Assembly (NCBI RefSeq): GCF_020685205.1
Contig: NZ_JAJERB010000003.1
Location: 124,001 to 188,000, forward strand
Origin: Hymenobacter translucens
GTDB lineage: Bacteria > Bacteroidota > Bacteroidia > Cytophagales > Hymenobacteraceae
Length of the DNA stretch: 64,000 nt
Direction of reading: 5' to 3'
Part shown: positions 33,280-42,458 of the stretch, one piece after another
Layout: the number at the start of each line of letters is the position of its first letter
Position numbering within the stretch: the stretch's first letter is position 1
Position numbers and translations under genes: made by a program
Notes under the pieces: generated by a model
What the model saw: only the letters and a program-made list of their open reading frames with translations
Told to the model about the DNA's origin: nothing
The model's database searches: none

Positions 33280-33588
33280 ATGGAGGAACATGCCCCGCTT
33301 TCTGCTTCCAAGAAGTGTCCCCACTGCGGGTTCTGGTCGCAGTGGCAACAACATTCCAACGACACCTGTGAGCGGTGCGGGCAGCTGCTCGACCCGGAAC
33401 GAAACCGCAGCGAGCAGGCCCAGGAGCACGCCCGGAACGAGCCGCTTCCGCAGTTCATGCTGATGGAGATAAAGCCCGGGGATGGCCCGGTGCTGCGCTT
33501 TTTCAAGACTATCATCCGGGGCGGGCAGCTGGCTTTTGGCGCCACCGTTTCTTTTATTCTCTGGTTTCTGACCATGCTGGCCGGCTAG
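33280..33588 (+). CDS. Zinc-ribbon small membrane protein
   Basis: A 102-residue protein with an N-terminal zinc ribbon (KKCPHCGFW, then CERCGQLL) and one C-terminal hydrophobic segment (FGATVSFILWFLTMLAG). It is therefore a membrane-anchored cytosolic zinc ribbon. No function is known. The next gene starts 2 bp after its stop codon, so the two are probably translationally coupled. Confidence 0.7.
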   Translation: MEEHAPLSASKKCPHCGFWSQWQQHSNDTCERCGQLLDPERNRSEQAQEHARNEPLPQFMLMEIKPGDGPVLRFFKTIIRGGQLAFGATVSFILWFLTMLAG

Positions 33589-33590
33589 CC

Positions 33591-33956
33591 GTGGTGCCCC
33601 GGGAGTTCCGGCAGGCTGCTTTCTGGCTGCCCCTGCTGACGTACCTGCTTTATCAGGGCAACCGCCATTTCTGGCAGCTGCCCCTGCCCCCACTGCTCAC
33701 GGCTTATTTGTCCGATGCGCTGGCTTTGCCGGTGATTCTGACGCTGGCCCTGGTCGTGCAGCGCCGCTGGGTGCACCGCAACCCCGGCTTTGAGCTTCCC
33801 GACACCTGGATTCTGGCGGCCTGGATCTACCTGACTATATGGTTTGAAGTACTGCTGCCCCGGTTTTCCGCCGCTGCGGTGGCCGACCCGCTTGACGTGC
33901 TGGCCTACGGGCTGGGAGCCCTGTACTTCCGGCAGTTGCTCAACCGCCCACGGTAG
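33591..33956 (+). CDS. Small polytopic membrane protein (GTG start)
   Basis: A 121-residue protein with about four hydrophobic helices (FWLPLLTYLLYQ, LALPVILTLALVV, WILAAWIYLTIW, and the C-terminal LAYGLGALYFRQLL). I recognise it as like small Bacteroidota proteins sometimes labelled magnesium citrate secondary transporter, a name I consider unsupported. No ATG exists near the start. GTG at 33591 (or the next codon, also GTG), 2 bp after the previous stop, is most likely. Confidence 0.6.
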   Translation: MVPREFRQAAFWLPLLTYLLYQGNRHFWQLPLPPLLTAYLSDALALPVILTLALVVQRRWVHRNPGFELPDTWILAAWIYLTIWFEVLLPRFSAAAVADPLDVLAYGLGALYFRQLLNRPR

Positions 33957-34050
33957 CGCGCAACCGAACCTTCCGTTCGCACTCCTTCGTACATCGGCTT
34001 TTGAGGCTGCGCTGTCAGAGTCGGCAGCGTCGGCTCACACCTGAACCCGT

Positions 34051-34878
34051 ATGATTGCAGATCTACACCGCGTCCTGAACAGCTACTGGCAGCAGTTTCT
34101 TTACATCTCGCCCAAGCTGCTGATTGCGTTCATCGTTTTTGTCTTGGCGATTATCGTTGCCAACCGGCTGAGCGCCCTTATCGGCGGCAAGCTGCAGGCC
34201 CAGTCCCACGACCCGCTGATGGCCGAGTTTTTAACCCGCTTCAGCAAATGGGCCCTTATTCTGGCCGGCATCGTGCTGGCCATGGAAGTTATTGGCCTTA
34301 CCGCCATGGTGGGCGGTCTGCTGGCCGGCGCGGGGCTGTCGGCCTTTATCGTGGGCTTTGCCCTGAAAGACATTGCCGAAAATTTCCTGGCCGGGGTGGT
34401 GCTGGCCTTCAACCGCCCCTTCCGCATCCACGACACGGTGCAGATCAAGGACCTGGTGGGCAAAGTAGAAGACCTGAGTCTGCGCACCACGCTGATTAAA
34501 ACCTTCGATGGCAAGCACATCTTTCTGCCAAACGCCATGGTGCTGCGCGAGCCGCTGACCAACTATACCCGGGACGGCTACATCCGGCAGGACTTCGTGG
34601 TCAGCGTGGAGCTGGGCGACGACCCCAACTCCGACCGGGTCGAAGAGCTGCTGCTGAGCTACGTGCAGGCTAACAAGGAGGTGCAGGCCAAAGACCCGCA
34701 CACGGCCTACGTCATCGTGGAAAAAAGCACGCCGAGTTCGGCCGATATCCGGGTGTACTTCTGGACTTACTCCGAGGACTACCGGCGCGGCACGCTGGTA
34801 CTCAAGAGTGACCTGCTGAAGGGCGTCAAGGATATGCTGGTGCGGGAGGGCTACCCCGCGCCGGTGTCGGTACAGTAA
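34051..34878 (+). CDS. MscS-family mechanosensitive channel
   Basis: A 275-residue inner-membrane channel. Three hydrophobic helices cover about residues 18-115 (LLIAFIVFVLAIIVANRL, WALILAGIVLAMEVIGL, and the pore helix around GGLLAGAGLSAFIVGFALKD). The beta domain follows (RPFRIHDTVQI, LPNAMVLREPLTNYTR) and then a C-terminal alpha/beta domain. It is expected to open on hypo-osmotic shock. A second MscS gene lies at 63151, and a CLC channel gene starts 113 bp downstream. Confidence 0.9.
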   Translation: MIADLHRVLNSYWQQFLYISPKLLIAFIVFVLAIIVANRLSALIGGKLQAQSHDPLMAEFLTRFSKWALILAGIVLAMEVIGLTAMVGGLLAGAGLSAFIVGFALKDIAENFLAGVVLAFNRPFRIHDTVQIKDLVGKVEDLSLRTTLIKTFDGKHIFLPNAMVLREPLTNYTRDGYIRQDFVVSVELGDDPNSDRVEELLLSYVQANKEVQAKDPHTAYVIVEKSTPSSADIRVYFWTYSEDYRRGTLVLKSDLLKGVKDMLVREGYPAPVSVQ

Positions 34879-34991
34879 AGCAGGGCAACTTTTGCCGTGA
34901 AGGCCGTCGGATATGTCCGATTTTTGCTAACCTTCGTTGTGCTAAGGTAGCCCGCTCCTGACCGGGCGAAGTCGTACTCAGAATCTCGTCC

Positions 34992-36770
34992 ATGCCTAGA
35001 AGTACGTTTCATCGGATTCTGAGCCCCCTGCTGCTGTGGCGCCTGCGTCACATCAACGACCGGGTCTACCTGATTCTGATGAGCGTACTGGTGGGGCTGG
35101 CCGCCGGCCTGGCGGCGGTGCTGCTCAAAACCTCCGTGCACGGCGCCCAGCAGCTGCTGTATTCCTGGGTACCCGAGGAAAAGCGGGTGTTTGCCCTGTT
35201 TCTGTACCCTATCATCGGTGTGGCCCTCACGGTGCTGTTCACCCGCTACTTCCTGGGCGGCACGCTTAGCCGGGGCATCGGGCCGGTCATCTACAACATC
35301 GCCCGGCAGAACAGCATCGTGCCCCGCAGCAAGATGTACTCCCAGCTCGTTACCTCGTTTCTCACCGTCACCTTCGGGGGGTCGGCGGGTCTGGAAGCCC
35401 CGATTTCCGTAACGGGCTCGGCCCTGGGCTCCAACCTGGCCCGGATCCTGCGCGTGAGCCGGCGGGAGCGGCGCCTGCTGGTGGGCTGTGGCGCGGCGGC
35501 CGGCGTGGCGGCCATCTTCAACAGCCCCATTGCCGGGGTGCTGTTCGCGGTGGAAGTGGTGCTGTCGGAGCTGTCGGCCCCGTTCTTTATTCCGCTGCTG
35601 ATTTCCTCGGCTACGGCTACGGTGGTATCCAAAGGCCTGTACGAGGGCCAGCCTTTCGTGCTGATTACCAACAGCTGGCCGGTGCAGGCCATTCCGTTCT
35701 ACGTGATGCTGGGTTTGGGCACGGCGCTGCTGTCGGTGTACATGCTGCGGGTGTACTTCCGGGCCGACGACTTCTTTGAGCGGTGGCCGGGTACGTTCCG
35801 TAAGGTGGTGCTGGGCGGCCTGGCGCTGGGCCTGCTGGTTTTCCTGTTTCCGCCCCTCTACGGCGAAGGCTACAACATTGTGCAGGCGTTGCTGGCTGGC
35901 AAGCCCGAGCAGCTCACCGACAGCTCCATCTTCTCGGTGTACCGCGACGAGAACGTGTGGATTCTGCTGCTGGTCGCCACGGCCAGTATGCTGCTGAAGG
36001 TATTTGCCACCTGCATCACGGTGGGCGCGGGCGGCAACGGCGGCATGTTCGGCTCGTCCCTGTTTACCGGCGCCCTGGGCGGCTTCGTCTTTGCCCGCCT
36101 CATCAACCTGAGCGGTCTGTACCCGATTTCCGAAGTACACTTTATCGTGCTGGGCATGGCCGGCACCCTGGCCGGGGTGGTGCACGCCCCGCTCACGGCC
36201 ATCTTTCTGATTGCCGAAATTACCGGCGGCTACGCCCTGTTCGTGCCGCTGATGCTGGTTACCTCCAGCTCCTACCTCATCTCCCGCTACTTCGAGCCCT
36301 ACTCGGTGTACACCCGCAAGCTCGTGCAGAAGGGCGTAATCGTGCACGCCGACCGGGACCGGGGCCTGTTTGCCCAGCTTGATCCGCTTTCGATGGTGCA
36401 GACCGACTTCATGCCCATTCACCCCGAAAGCACGCTGGGCGACCTGGTCACGGTATTCCGGCACTCCACGCGCAGCATTTTTCCGGTGGTTGATGCCGAG
36501 CAGCAGCTCGTGGGCCTGGTCACCGTCGACACCATCCGCGACGCGCTTTTCGACGACGAACACTACAACACCATCCGCGTGGCGGACCTGATGGCGCCCC
36601 CGCCGGCCATCATTGAGCCCGGCGACAGTCTGCTCGATACCCTGGGCAGCATGGATCAGCACGGAGCCTGGGCGCTGCCCGTAGTCAACAAGGGCAAGTA
36701 CGTGGGCTTTATCCTGAAATCCGCCATCCTGGCCGGCTACCGTCGGCAGCTGCTCAAGGAAAGCGAATAA
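34992..36770 (+). CDS. CLC-family chloride channel/antiporter with two CBS domains
   Basis: A 592-residue membrane protein with about ten transmembrane segments in residues 30-430. The selectivity-filter signatures are visible: GSAGLEAP with the gating glutamate at Glu135 (commonly GxEGP), AAIFNSPIAGVLFAVE, and GGNGGMFGSSLFTGALGG. Two CBS domains follow (about 455-515 and 525-590). These usually bind adenine nucleotides and control gating. Whether it is a channel or a Cl-/H+ antiporter cannot be decided here. It shares orientation with the MscS gene, suggesting a joint role in osmotic or ionic balance. Confidence 0.9.
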   Translation: MPRSTFHRILSPLLLWRLRHINDRVYLILMSVLVGLAAGLAAVLLKTSVHGAQQLLYSWVPEEKRVFALFLYPIIGVALTVLFTRYFLGGTLSRGIGPVIYNIARQNSIVPRSKMYSQLVTSFLTVTFGGSAGLEAPISVTGSALGSNLARILRVSRRERRLLVGCGAAAGVAAIFNSPIAGVLFAVEVVLSELSAPFFIPLLISSATATVVSKGLYEGQPFVLITNSWPVQAIPFYVMLGLGTALLSVYMLRVYFRADDFFERWPGTFRKVVLGGLALGLLVFLFPPLYGEGYNIVQALLAGKPEQLTDSSIFSVYRDENVWILLLVATASMLLKVFATCITVGAGGNGGMFGSSLFTGALGGFVFARLINLSGLYPISEVHFIVLGMAGTLAGVVHAPLTAIFLIAEITGGYALFVPLMLVTSSSYLISRYFEPYSVYTRKLVQKGVIVHADRDRGLFAQLDPLSMVQTDFMPIHPESTLGDLVTVFRHSTRSIFPVVDAEQQLVGLVTVDTIRDALFDDEHYNTIRVADLMAPPPAIIEPGDSLLDTLGSMDQHGAWALPVVNKGKYVGFILKSAILAGYRRQLLKESE

Positions 36771-36787
36771 AAGGTATCCTGCTGCCT

Positions 36788-36795
36788 TACCTTTG
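36788..36795 (+). promoter_or_regulatory. -7 box TACCTTTG
   Basis: Perfect TAnnTTTG match, 15 nt before the ATG of the second HI0933-type flavoprotein gene. It implies a leader of about ten nt. Confidence 0.5.
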
Positions 36796-36810
36796 GGAGA
36801 GCAGCTGACT

Positions 36811-38070
36811 ATGACGCATTCCCAACCGCATAACCTCGCAACTTTACCCGTTGCCATTATCGGTGGCGGGCCGGCAGGGCTGCTGGCGGCGCAGCGACTG
36901 GCCGAGGCGGGCTGTCGGGTAGTGGTGTACGAGGCCCAGGCGACGATGGGGCGCAAGTTTCTGGTAGCCGGCCACGGCGGGTTTAACCTGACCAATGACG
37001 AGCCCCTGACCGCGTTTGCCACGCGCTACGGCTCGCGGCACCCGACATTCGAAAGCTTTCTACGTTACTTCTCCCCGGCCGACCTGCGCCGGTGGGCCGC
37101 TGAGCTGGGCATCGAAACGTTCGTAGGCACGAGCGGCCGGGTGTTTCCTACCGCCGACTACAAGCCGGCCCAGCTGCTCCGCGCCTGGCTTTTGCGCCTG
37201 CAGCAGCTGGGCGTATCGCTGAAAACCCGTCACCGCTGGCTGGGATTTGAAGGCCCCCAGACGCTGCGCCTGCGCGATGAAGCAGCCGACACTGAGTTTC
37301 TAGTTGAGCCGGCCGCCACGGTACTGGCCCTGGGTGGCGCCAGCTGGGCCAAGACCGGCTCGGATGGGCGCTGGACTGCTCTGCTAGCCGAAATCGGGGT
37401 TTCCACCCGGCCATTTGCTCCGGCTAACTGCGGGGCCGAGGTGGCGTGGTCGGCTTTCTTCCGGGAGAAAGCGGGCCGGACTCCGCTAAAGAATATTGCC
37501 CTACGCTGCGGAAATGAAAGTCTGAAGGGGGAAGTGCTGCTCACCGACTATGGCCTGGAAGGCACGCCGGTATACGCCCTCACCCGACCCCTGCGGGAGG
37601 CCCTGGCCGCCGGTCCAGCTTTTTTGCATCTCAACCTCAAGCCCGACCTGCACCCGGATCAGCTGCAACAGAAGCTGCAGCGCCCCCGCAACGGTAAATC
37701 CCTGGCTTCCTTTCTCCAGCAGCAGCTAAGTCTGGGAGCACCGGTGCCGGCGCTGCTGCGCGAGGTTGCTCCACCCGAAGCCACGGCCGACCCGGCAATG
37801 CTGGCCCGGCTGCTTCAGAACCTGCCCGTGCCCGTTACGGGCCTGCGCCCCCTCGACGAGGCTATTTCCACCGCCGGGGGCGTACCGTTTGCGGAAGTTG
37901 ATGGCCACCTAATGCTGAACCGCCGGCCCGGCACCTTTGTAGCCGGGGAAATGCTCGACTGGGAAGCCCCGACGGGCGGCTACCTGCTGCAGGGCTGCTT
38001 CAGTACCGGAGCCTGGGCCGCGCGGGGCGTGGTGGAATGGCTGGAGAAATCAACCAGTGTACTAAGCTAG
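36811..38070 (+). CDS. HI0933-family flavoprotein (TIGR03862 type)
   Basis: A 419-residue FAD-binding oxidoreductase. VAIIGGGPAGLLAAQRLAEAG is the dinucleotide fold, and GRKFLVAGHGGFNLTNDE the family signature. The C-terminal FVAGEMLDWEAPTGGYLLQG assigns it to the TIGR03862 branch rather than the TIGR00275 branch found at 11626. The substrate is unknown. The ATG is preceded by its own promoter box, so it need not belong to the CLC transcript. Confidence 0.87.
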   Translation: MTHSQPHNLATLPVAIIGGGPAGLLAAQRLAEAGCRVVVYEAQATMGRKFLVAGHGGFNLTNDEPLTAFATRYGSRHPTFESFLRYFSPADLRRWAAELGIETFVGTSGRVFPTADYKPAQLLRAWLLRLQQLGVSLKTRHRWLGFEGPQTLRLRDEAADTEFLVEPAATVLALGGASWAKTGSDGRWTALLAEIGVSTRPFAPANCGAEVAWSAFFREKAGRTPLKNIALRCGNESLKGEVLLTDYGLEGTPVYALTRPLREALAAGPAFLHLNLKPDLHPDQLQQKLQRPRNGKSLASFLQQQLSLGAPVPALLREVAPPEATADPAMLARLLQNLPVPVTGLRPLDEAISTAGGVPFAEVDGHLMLNRRPGTFVAGEMLDWEAPTGGYLLQGCFSTGAWAARGVVEWLEKSTSVLS

Positions 38071-38107
38071 TCAGCCTCCATCTCACCGAAAACTTGGCAG
38101 CGTTTGG

Positions 38108-38374
38108 TCATTTCCACGCTTCATCAAACTCATCTTTAGTAATCCTGAACTCTTCGAACTCTCCGAGGTCCAGTGCTTGATCAGCAAGGAACCCATATTC
38201 GTCATCAGGGTTCTGCAGGCTGTATTTCAGGTGTTGCCCATTGGCATAAAGTATTATCTGACGAAGTGCCATTCCCTCTATATCAGTCTCAAAAAGCCAT
38301 ACTGATGTACCCCACCCGCCAGTCAAAGATCCACTGTCAGCTTCGTACCACGGGCGCTTGAAGTACAGTGTCAT
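38108..38374 (-). CDS. AT-rich orphan hypothetical protein, 88 aa
   Basis: An 88-residue acidic protein (MTLYFKRPWYEADSGS at the start, EFRITKDEFDEAWK at the end). It looks like a small soluble alpha/beta protein and I recognise no family. Like the orphan at 16686, it is more AT-rich than the surrounding DNA, lies on the minus strand, and has no evident partner. Confidence 0.55.
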   Translation of the reverse strand: MTLYFKRPWYEADSGSLTGGWGTSVWLFETDIEGMALRQIILYANGQHLKYSLQNPDDEYGFLADQALDLGEFEEFRITKDEFDEAWK

Positions 38375-38417
38375 TTAAAAACACAGAAAAACAGCTACCT
38401 AAAAAGCTTACGACCAA

Positions 38418-38675
38418 TTACCGCCGCCCCGTGTCGGCCAGCTCGGCTTCGGCCAGGATTTCCCGGGCTTCATCGACCAGGTACTGGCCCGGGTTCAGGA
38501 GCTGCTCGCGGTAAAGCAGGGCGAAGAGCACGAAAAAGGAACCGATAGGCAGCACGCAGCCCAGAGCAAACCAGAGCCAGAACGAGCGGCCGTGGCTATA
38601 GGCGCAGTAGCCGGTGACGAGCGGCAGAATCGCCATCGCGCAGATCAGGCCCAGAACAGCTTCGATAACTACCAT
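38418..38675 (-). CDS. Small two-helix membrane protein
   Basis: An 85-residue protein with two hydrophobic helices (IEAVLGLICAMAILPLVTGY and FWLWFALGCVLPIGSFFVLF) joined by YSHGRS, then a charged cytosolic tail rich in Glu. It resembles small phospholipase-D-nuclease-N-type or DUF-like membrane proteins, but I cannot name the family. It is divergent from the putative diadenylate cyclase gene, 227 bp away. Confidence 0.65.
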   Translation of the reverse strand: MVVIEAVLGLICAMAILPLVTGYCAYSHGRSFWLWFALGCVLPIGSFFVLFALLYREQLLNPGQYLVDEAREILAEAELADTGRR

Positions 38676-38902
38676 GGCAGCAGGAGTTTGGCACCGGCAA
38701 CCCGGTAGCCCAAGATACAGGCAGCCAAAGCGTTTCGCAAGCCCGCCACGGGAAAGATTTGTCTTTTTAACCGCCCTGCTTCCAGAAAGTTGGGCCGAAC
38801 CGGCTAATGCCGGCCTTTTGAGGCTCTACCTTATGGTACTTTTTCGCGTAAGTAGTAGTATACTGCCTCGCGGCACCTTTCCGCCGACCACCCGAATACC
38901 CT

Positions 38903-40351
38903 ATGTGGGAACACCAAAGCCTGTTTCGCGTCACGGCTCAGCTGTTTGCTGATGGCGTCTTCAACCTTCTCGACCGTAACCTGAAGCCCGAGGTCTTCCT
39001 GCTGGGTTTGGCTTCGGCCCGCGAAACCGATGAGCCCCAGGCCGTAGTCGTGGAGCCCCCCACCCACCGCTATTCTCCGGCTGACTTTGCCAACGTGAAA
39101 ACCATGGCCGCCGAGCTGGAGCCCGACGGCCCCCGGGAAATTGTGTACCATCTGCACCCGGCCGACCATGACCGGTTTGAGAAGCGCCGCTGGTATGAGC
39201 TGCTGCGCCGGGCCACCAAGCTCACCGCCAACTACGTAGCCGCCTCGCTGCACGAGGACCGGGTGAGCTTCTGCGCCCTGCCGGTGAGCGTGCACGGCTA
39301 CCTGGTGTTTGTGGTGCTCCAGCTTTCGGCCGAGGCCTACGGCAGCTACTACTCCTTGCCCACCCAGGGCACCACCCGCCCCGGCTCCCTGGTCAATGCT
39401 GCCGTGTACGAGTTTCTGCAGGACTGCTCCCGGGCGCTGCGCGAGTCGGAAACCGATGAGGACCGCCCCATCCTGGACCGCGACTACAACGAGGTGCTGC
39501 GCGCCGCCGGCCGCCGGTTTATGCTGCGGGCCGCCGCTGGCACCCACGGCCTCTACGACGCCTGCAACGGCGTGGCCGCCCTGCGCCACGAGGGCGACGA
39601 GGGCATCGGCACCATGCTCGTGGCCAAGCGCCACCATGCCGCCGTAGTGCCGGTCCTGACCCTGGAGACGCCCATTCCCCTGCGGGACCACCGCTCCATC
39701 CGCAAGCTGCTGGAGCTGAGCGAAGGCCGCACCGCCCTGGTCACGGATGCGTCCGACGTATTCGGCCTGGGCTACCTGGTGGAGCCGTCGGACCCCAACT
39801 ACGAGCCTACGTTCGTGATTCACTTCACCAAGCACTACAGCTGGGAGCTCAGCCACGACGGGCAGGTGATGATGAAGGTGGTGTCGAACACGCCCCGCCT
39901 GCCCCAGGGCAAGGTCGACGAGAACAACTTTGCCCGAGCCGTACAGCGGGTATTTCCCAGTCTTGACACGGCCGGAGTCGCCTACCTCTGGGAGCTGACC
40001 CAGAAAGCCACCACCCAGCCGAATGGTACTATTCTGGTTATCAGCGAAGGAGCCGCCCAGGAAGCCGTGCGCCTAACCCGGCAGTGCTTCCGGGTAGCCC
40101 CGCGCATTATCACGCCCTCGGTGCTGCGCCTCGTCACGAATATCGACGGGGCGGTGCTCATTAACCCCGCTGGCACCTGCTACGCCATCGGGGCCATCCT
40201 CGACGGCCTGGCCACCGAGAAAGGCGACTCGTCCCGCGGCTCCCGCTACAACTCAGCCCTGCGCTACGTGGAAAGCAGCCGCTACCCTTGTCTGGCCGTC
40301 GTCGTCAGCGAAGACGGGCTCATCGACCTGCTCCCACCCATCCGGCGGTGA
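38903..40351 (+). CDS. Putative diadenylate cyclase with N-terminal DACNV-type sensor domain
   Basis: A 482-residue protein. The C-terminal 110 residues match the DisA_N (DAC) domain that makes c-di-AMP: DGA at 415-417 and, downstream, GSRYNSALRYVE. In canonical DAC domains the latter is GTRHRAA; here the RHR motif is Arg448-Tyr449-Asn450. The N-terminal 370 residues fit the DACNV sensor architecture found in Bacteroidota, with no transmembrane helix. c-di-AMP usually controls osmolyte and potassium transport, and two MscS genes and a CLC gene lie in this window. Whether the altered motif still supports synthesis, or turned the domain into a sensor, is open. Confidence 0.78.
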   Translation: MWEHQSLFRVTAQLFADGVFNLLDRNLKPEVFLLGLASARETDEPQAVVVEPPTHRYSPADFANVKTMAAELEPDGPREIVYHLHPADHDRFEKRRWYELLRRATKLTANYVAASLHEDRVSFCALPVSVHGYLVFVVLQLSAEAYGSYYSLPTQGTTRPGSLVNAAVYEFLQDCSRALRESETDEDRPILDRDYNEVLRAAGRRFMLRAAAGTHGLYDACNGVAALRHEGDEGIGTMLVAKRHHAAVVPVLTLETPIPLRDHRSIRKLLELSEGRTALVTDASDVFGLGYLVEPSDPNYEPTFVIHFTKHYSWELSHDGQVMMKVVSNTPRLPQGKVDENNFARAVQRVFPSLDTAGVAYLWELTQKATTQPNGTILVISEGAAQEAVRLTRQCFRVAPRIITPSVLRLVTNIDGAVLINPAGTCYAIGAILDGLATEKGDSSRGSRYNSALRYVESSRYPCLAVVVSEDGLIDLLPPIRR

Positions 40352-40440
40352 TTTTATTGCTGTCCCGATAGGCTGAGGGAGCCTCAGTTTCCTACGAGGC
40401 TATCCATCACGGGCACTGCGCTAAACTGTTCCTGACCAAA

Positions 40441-40470
40441 AAGCCCCGACGTATGCGTACATCGGGGCTT
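40441..40470 (+). terminator. Terminator after the putative cyclase gene
   Basis: A 13-bp stem with one mismatch (40441-40453 and 40458-40470) and a 4-nt loop, preceded by A residues. Confidence 0.7.
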
Positions 40471-40572
40471 CTTGCTTAGAGTGTTTTTGTGTTGCTCCGG
40501 CCGGCCGCGACCCCACTTTAGTTAGGAATGCGCGCAATACCTACGGATTAGCACATCAGCACATAAATAAAA

Positions 40573-41562
40573 TTACCCGTTCACGCTGGCCATCATGGCT
40601 TCAGGGTAGCGGGGTCCGGCAATGGCATTGCGGGGAGCCACTTCTTCGATTTGCGTTAGCTCCTCTTTCGAAAGGCTAAGGCTTAGGGCGGCTACGTTTT
40701 CCTCCAGGTAGGAGACGCGCTTGGTGCCGGGAATCGGGACGATGTCCGGGCCCTGCGCCAGCACCCAGGCCAGGGCCAGCTGTCCGGGCGTGCAGCCCTT
40801 GGCTTCGGCCAGCTCCTGGATGCGGGCTACCACGTCGAGGTTGCGCTGAAAGTTCTCCCCCTGAAACCGGGGCGTGTGGCGGCGGTAGTCGTCGGCATCG
40901 AGGTCCTCAAAGCGTCTGATCTGCCCGGTCAGGAAGCCCCGGCCCAGGGGGCTGTAGGGCACAAAGCCGATGCCCAGCTCCCGACAGGTTTGCAAAATCT
41001 CGTCTTCGGGGTCCCGGCTCCAGAGCGAATACTCGGTTTGCAGGGCGGAAATCGGATGCACGCCACTGGCGCGGCGCAGGGTTTCAGGAGCCGCCTCCGA
41101 AAGGCCCAGAAAGCGCACCTTGCCTTCCTGCACCAGCCCGGCCATGGCCCCCACGGTTTCTTCAATGGGCGTCTGCGGGTCGACGCGGTGCTGGTAGTAC
41201 AGGTCGATGTAGTCGGTTTTCAGGCGGCGCAGCGAGTCTTCGCAGGCCTTCTTCACGTACTCCGGTCGGCCGTTGATACCCCGGACGGCGGGGTTATTCG
41301 GGTCGCGCACGATGCCGAACTTGGTCGCCAGCACCACCTGTTCCCGGCGCCCCGCAAAGGCCCGGGCCAGCAACTCCTCGTTCTTGAAAGGTCCGTACAT
41401 ATCGGCCGTATCGAAGAAGGTGACGCCCAGCTCCTGTGCCCGGTGAATGGTGCGGATGCTTTCGGCATCGTTGGTCTGCCCGTAAAAGTCGGACATGCCC
41501 ATGCAGCCCAGTCCGAGGGCCGAAACCTGCAGGCCCTGCCGGCCCAGTGTGCGTTGTTCCAT
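40573..41562 (-). CDS. Aldo/keto reductase
   Basis: A 329-residue NADPH-dependent reductase with a TIM-barrel fold. The tetrad is visible: Asp and Tyr in [17 protein letters not shown], Lys in [10 protein letters not shown], and His in LYYQHRVDP. The C-terminal IPIGTKR-like loop appears as [16 protein letters not shown], binding the cofactor phosphate. The sequence fits the AKR13/YajO-like group with broad aldehyde substrates. It stands alone. Confidence 0.92.
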   Translation of the reverse strand: MEQRTLGRQGLQVSALGLGCMGMSDFYGQTNDAESIRTIHRAQELGVTFFDTADMYGPFKNEELLARAFAGRREQVVLATKFGIVRDPNNPAVRGINGRPEYVKKACEDSLRRLKTDYIDLYYQHRVDPQTPIEETVGAMAGLVQEGKVRFLGLSEAAPETLRRASGVHPISALQTEYSLWSRDPEDEILQTCRELGIGFVPYSPLGRGFLTGQIRRFEDLDADDYRRHTPRFQGENFQRNLDVVARIQELAEAKGCTPGQLALAWVLAQGPDIVPIPGTKRVSYLEENVAALSLSLSKEELTQIEEVAPRNAIAGPRYPEAMMASVNG

Positions 41563-41724
41563 TGCTTAAGAATTGCTGGTTAGTGGTTGATTGCTGCTTG
41601 CTGCTTACGCTTTTAAACACTGAGCAGATAACGACCAGCAGCTAGAAAGGTAGCGACGGCGCGGAGCCGGGTTTAACAGCCGTTTTCCGGCCGGGCCCGT
41701 TTAATACGCCTAAACGACCCCGCC

Positions 41725-42240
41725 ATGGCCACTCTCCGTCCTACCGCCACCAACTCCACCACCCCTACTTTCGACTCGGATGAGCGTCTGCGCTGGGTCG
41801 AAGGCATTGCCCGGCTGATGGACAGTCAGTTTCGCCTGCCGGGCACCCGCTTCCGCTTCGGCCTCGACCCCATCCTGGGTTTGCTGCCCATCGTGGGCGA
41901 CCTGTCCACCTTTGCCGTATCCGGCGCTCTGTTGATGACCATGATGAAGCACGGGGCCAGCGGTAGTCTGGTCGTGCGCATGATGCTGAACATCCTGCTG
42001 GACACCGTTGTGGGCGCCATTCCGATCCTGGGCAATCTGTTTGACTTCGCCTACAAAAGCAACGACCGGAACGTGAAGCTGCTGCGCCAGCACTACGCCG
42101 AAGGCAAGCACACCGGCAGCGGCAAAGGGCTGCTTATCGTTGTGCTGGTGGGCTTCCTGATTTTCCTGGGTTTGCTGCTCTGGGGGCTATGGTCCCTGAC
42201 AGCCTACCTCTGGCAATACGGCCAGCAACACCTCTGGTAG
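41725..42240 (+). CDS. DUF4112 membrane protein
   Basis: A 171-residue protein. RLRWVEGIARLMDSQFRLPGT then FGLDPILGLLPIVGDL is the DUF4112 signature. Two to three hydrophobic segments follow (STFAVSGALLMTMM, LVVRMMLNILLDTVVGAIPILGNLFDF, and LLIVVLVGFLIFLGLLLWGL). No function is known for the family. A very long perfect terminator follows. Confidence 0.85.
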   Translation: MATLRPTATNSTTPTFDSDERLRWVEGIARLMDSQFRLPGTRFRFGLDPILGLLPIVGDLSTFAVSGALLMTMMKHGASGSLVVRMMLNILLDTVVGAIPILGNLFDFAYKSNDRNVKLLRQHYAEGKHTGSGKGLLIVVLVGFLIFLGLLLWGLWSLTAYLWQYGQQHLW

Positions 42241-42289
42241 GGCTTGGCTCATGATAGCACGTCGTTGGTCAGAGCAGGGAGAATCGTTT

Positions 42290-42340
42290 TCTAAAAAGAG
42301 CGTCATTCCGAAGGAAGCTCGGAATGACGCTCTTTTTAGA
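42290..42340. terminator. 22-bp perfect palindromic terminator
   Basis: TCTAAAAAGAGCGTCATTCCGA-type left arm (42290-42311) is perfectly complementary to 42319-42340 with a 7-nt loop. The core GTCATTCCGA resembles the ends of the palindromic repeats elsewhere in the window. Confidence 0.85.
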
Positions 42341-42439
42341 AGTTAGAAGCAACGTTCTCACGCTGGGTCAACGGCGCGGGGCTTGGGTTCCTCGGTACTC
42401 TCGGAATGACCATATCATTCCACCTTCTCAGCTTGATTT

Positions 42440-42458
42440 TACTTTGTATTACAAAGTA
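42440..42458. promoter_or_regulatory. Operator-like palindrome TACTTTGT-3-ACAAAGTA
   Basis: Perfect 8-bp arms (42440-42447 and 42451-42458) around a 3-nt centre, in the AT-rich promoter region 120 bp upstream of the MpaB-like gene. It looks like a binding site for a dimeric repressor; none is encoded next to it. Confidence 0.45.
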
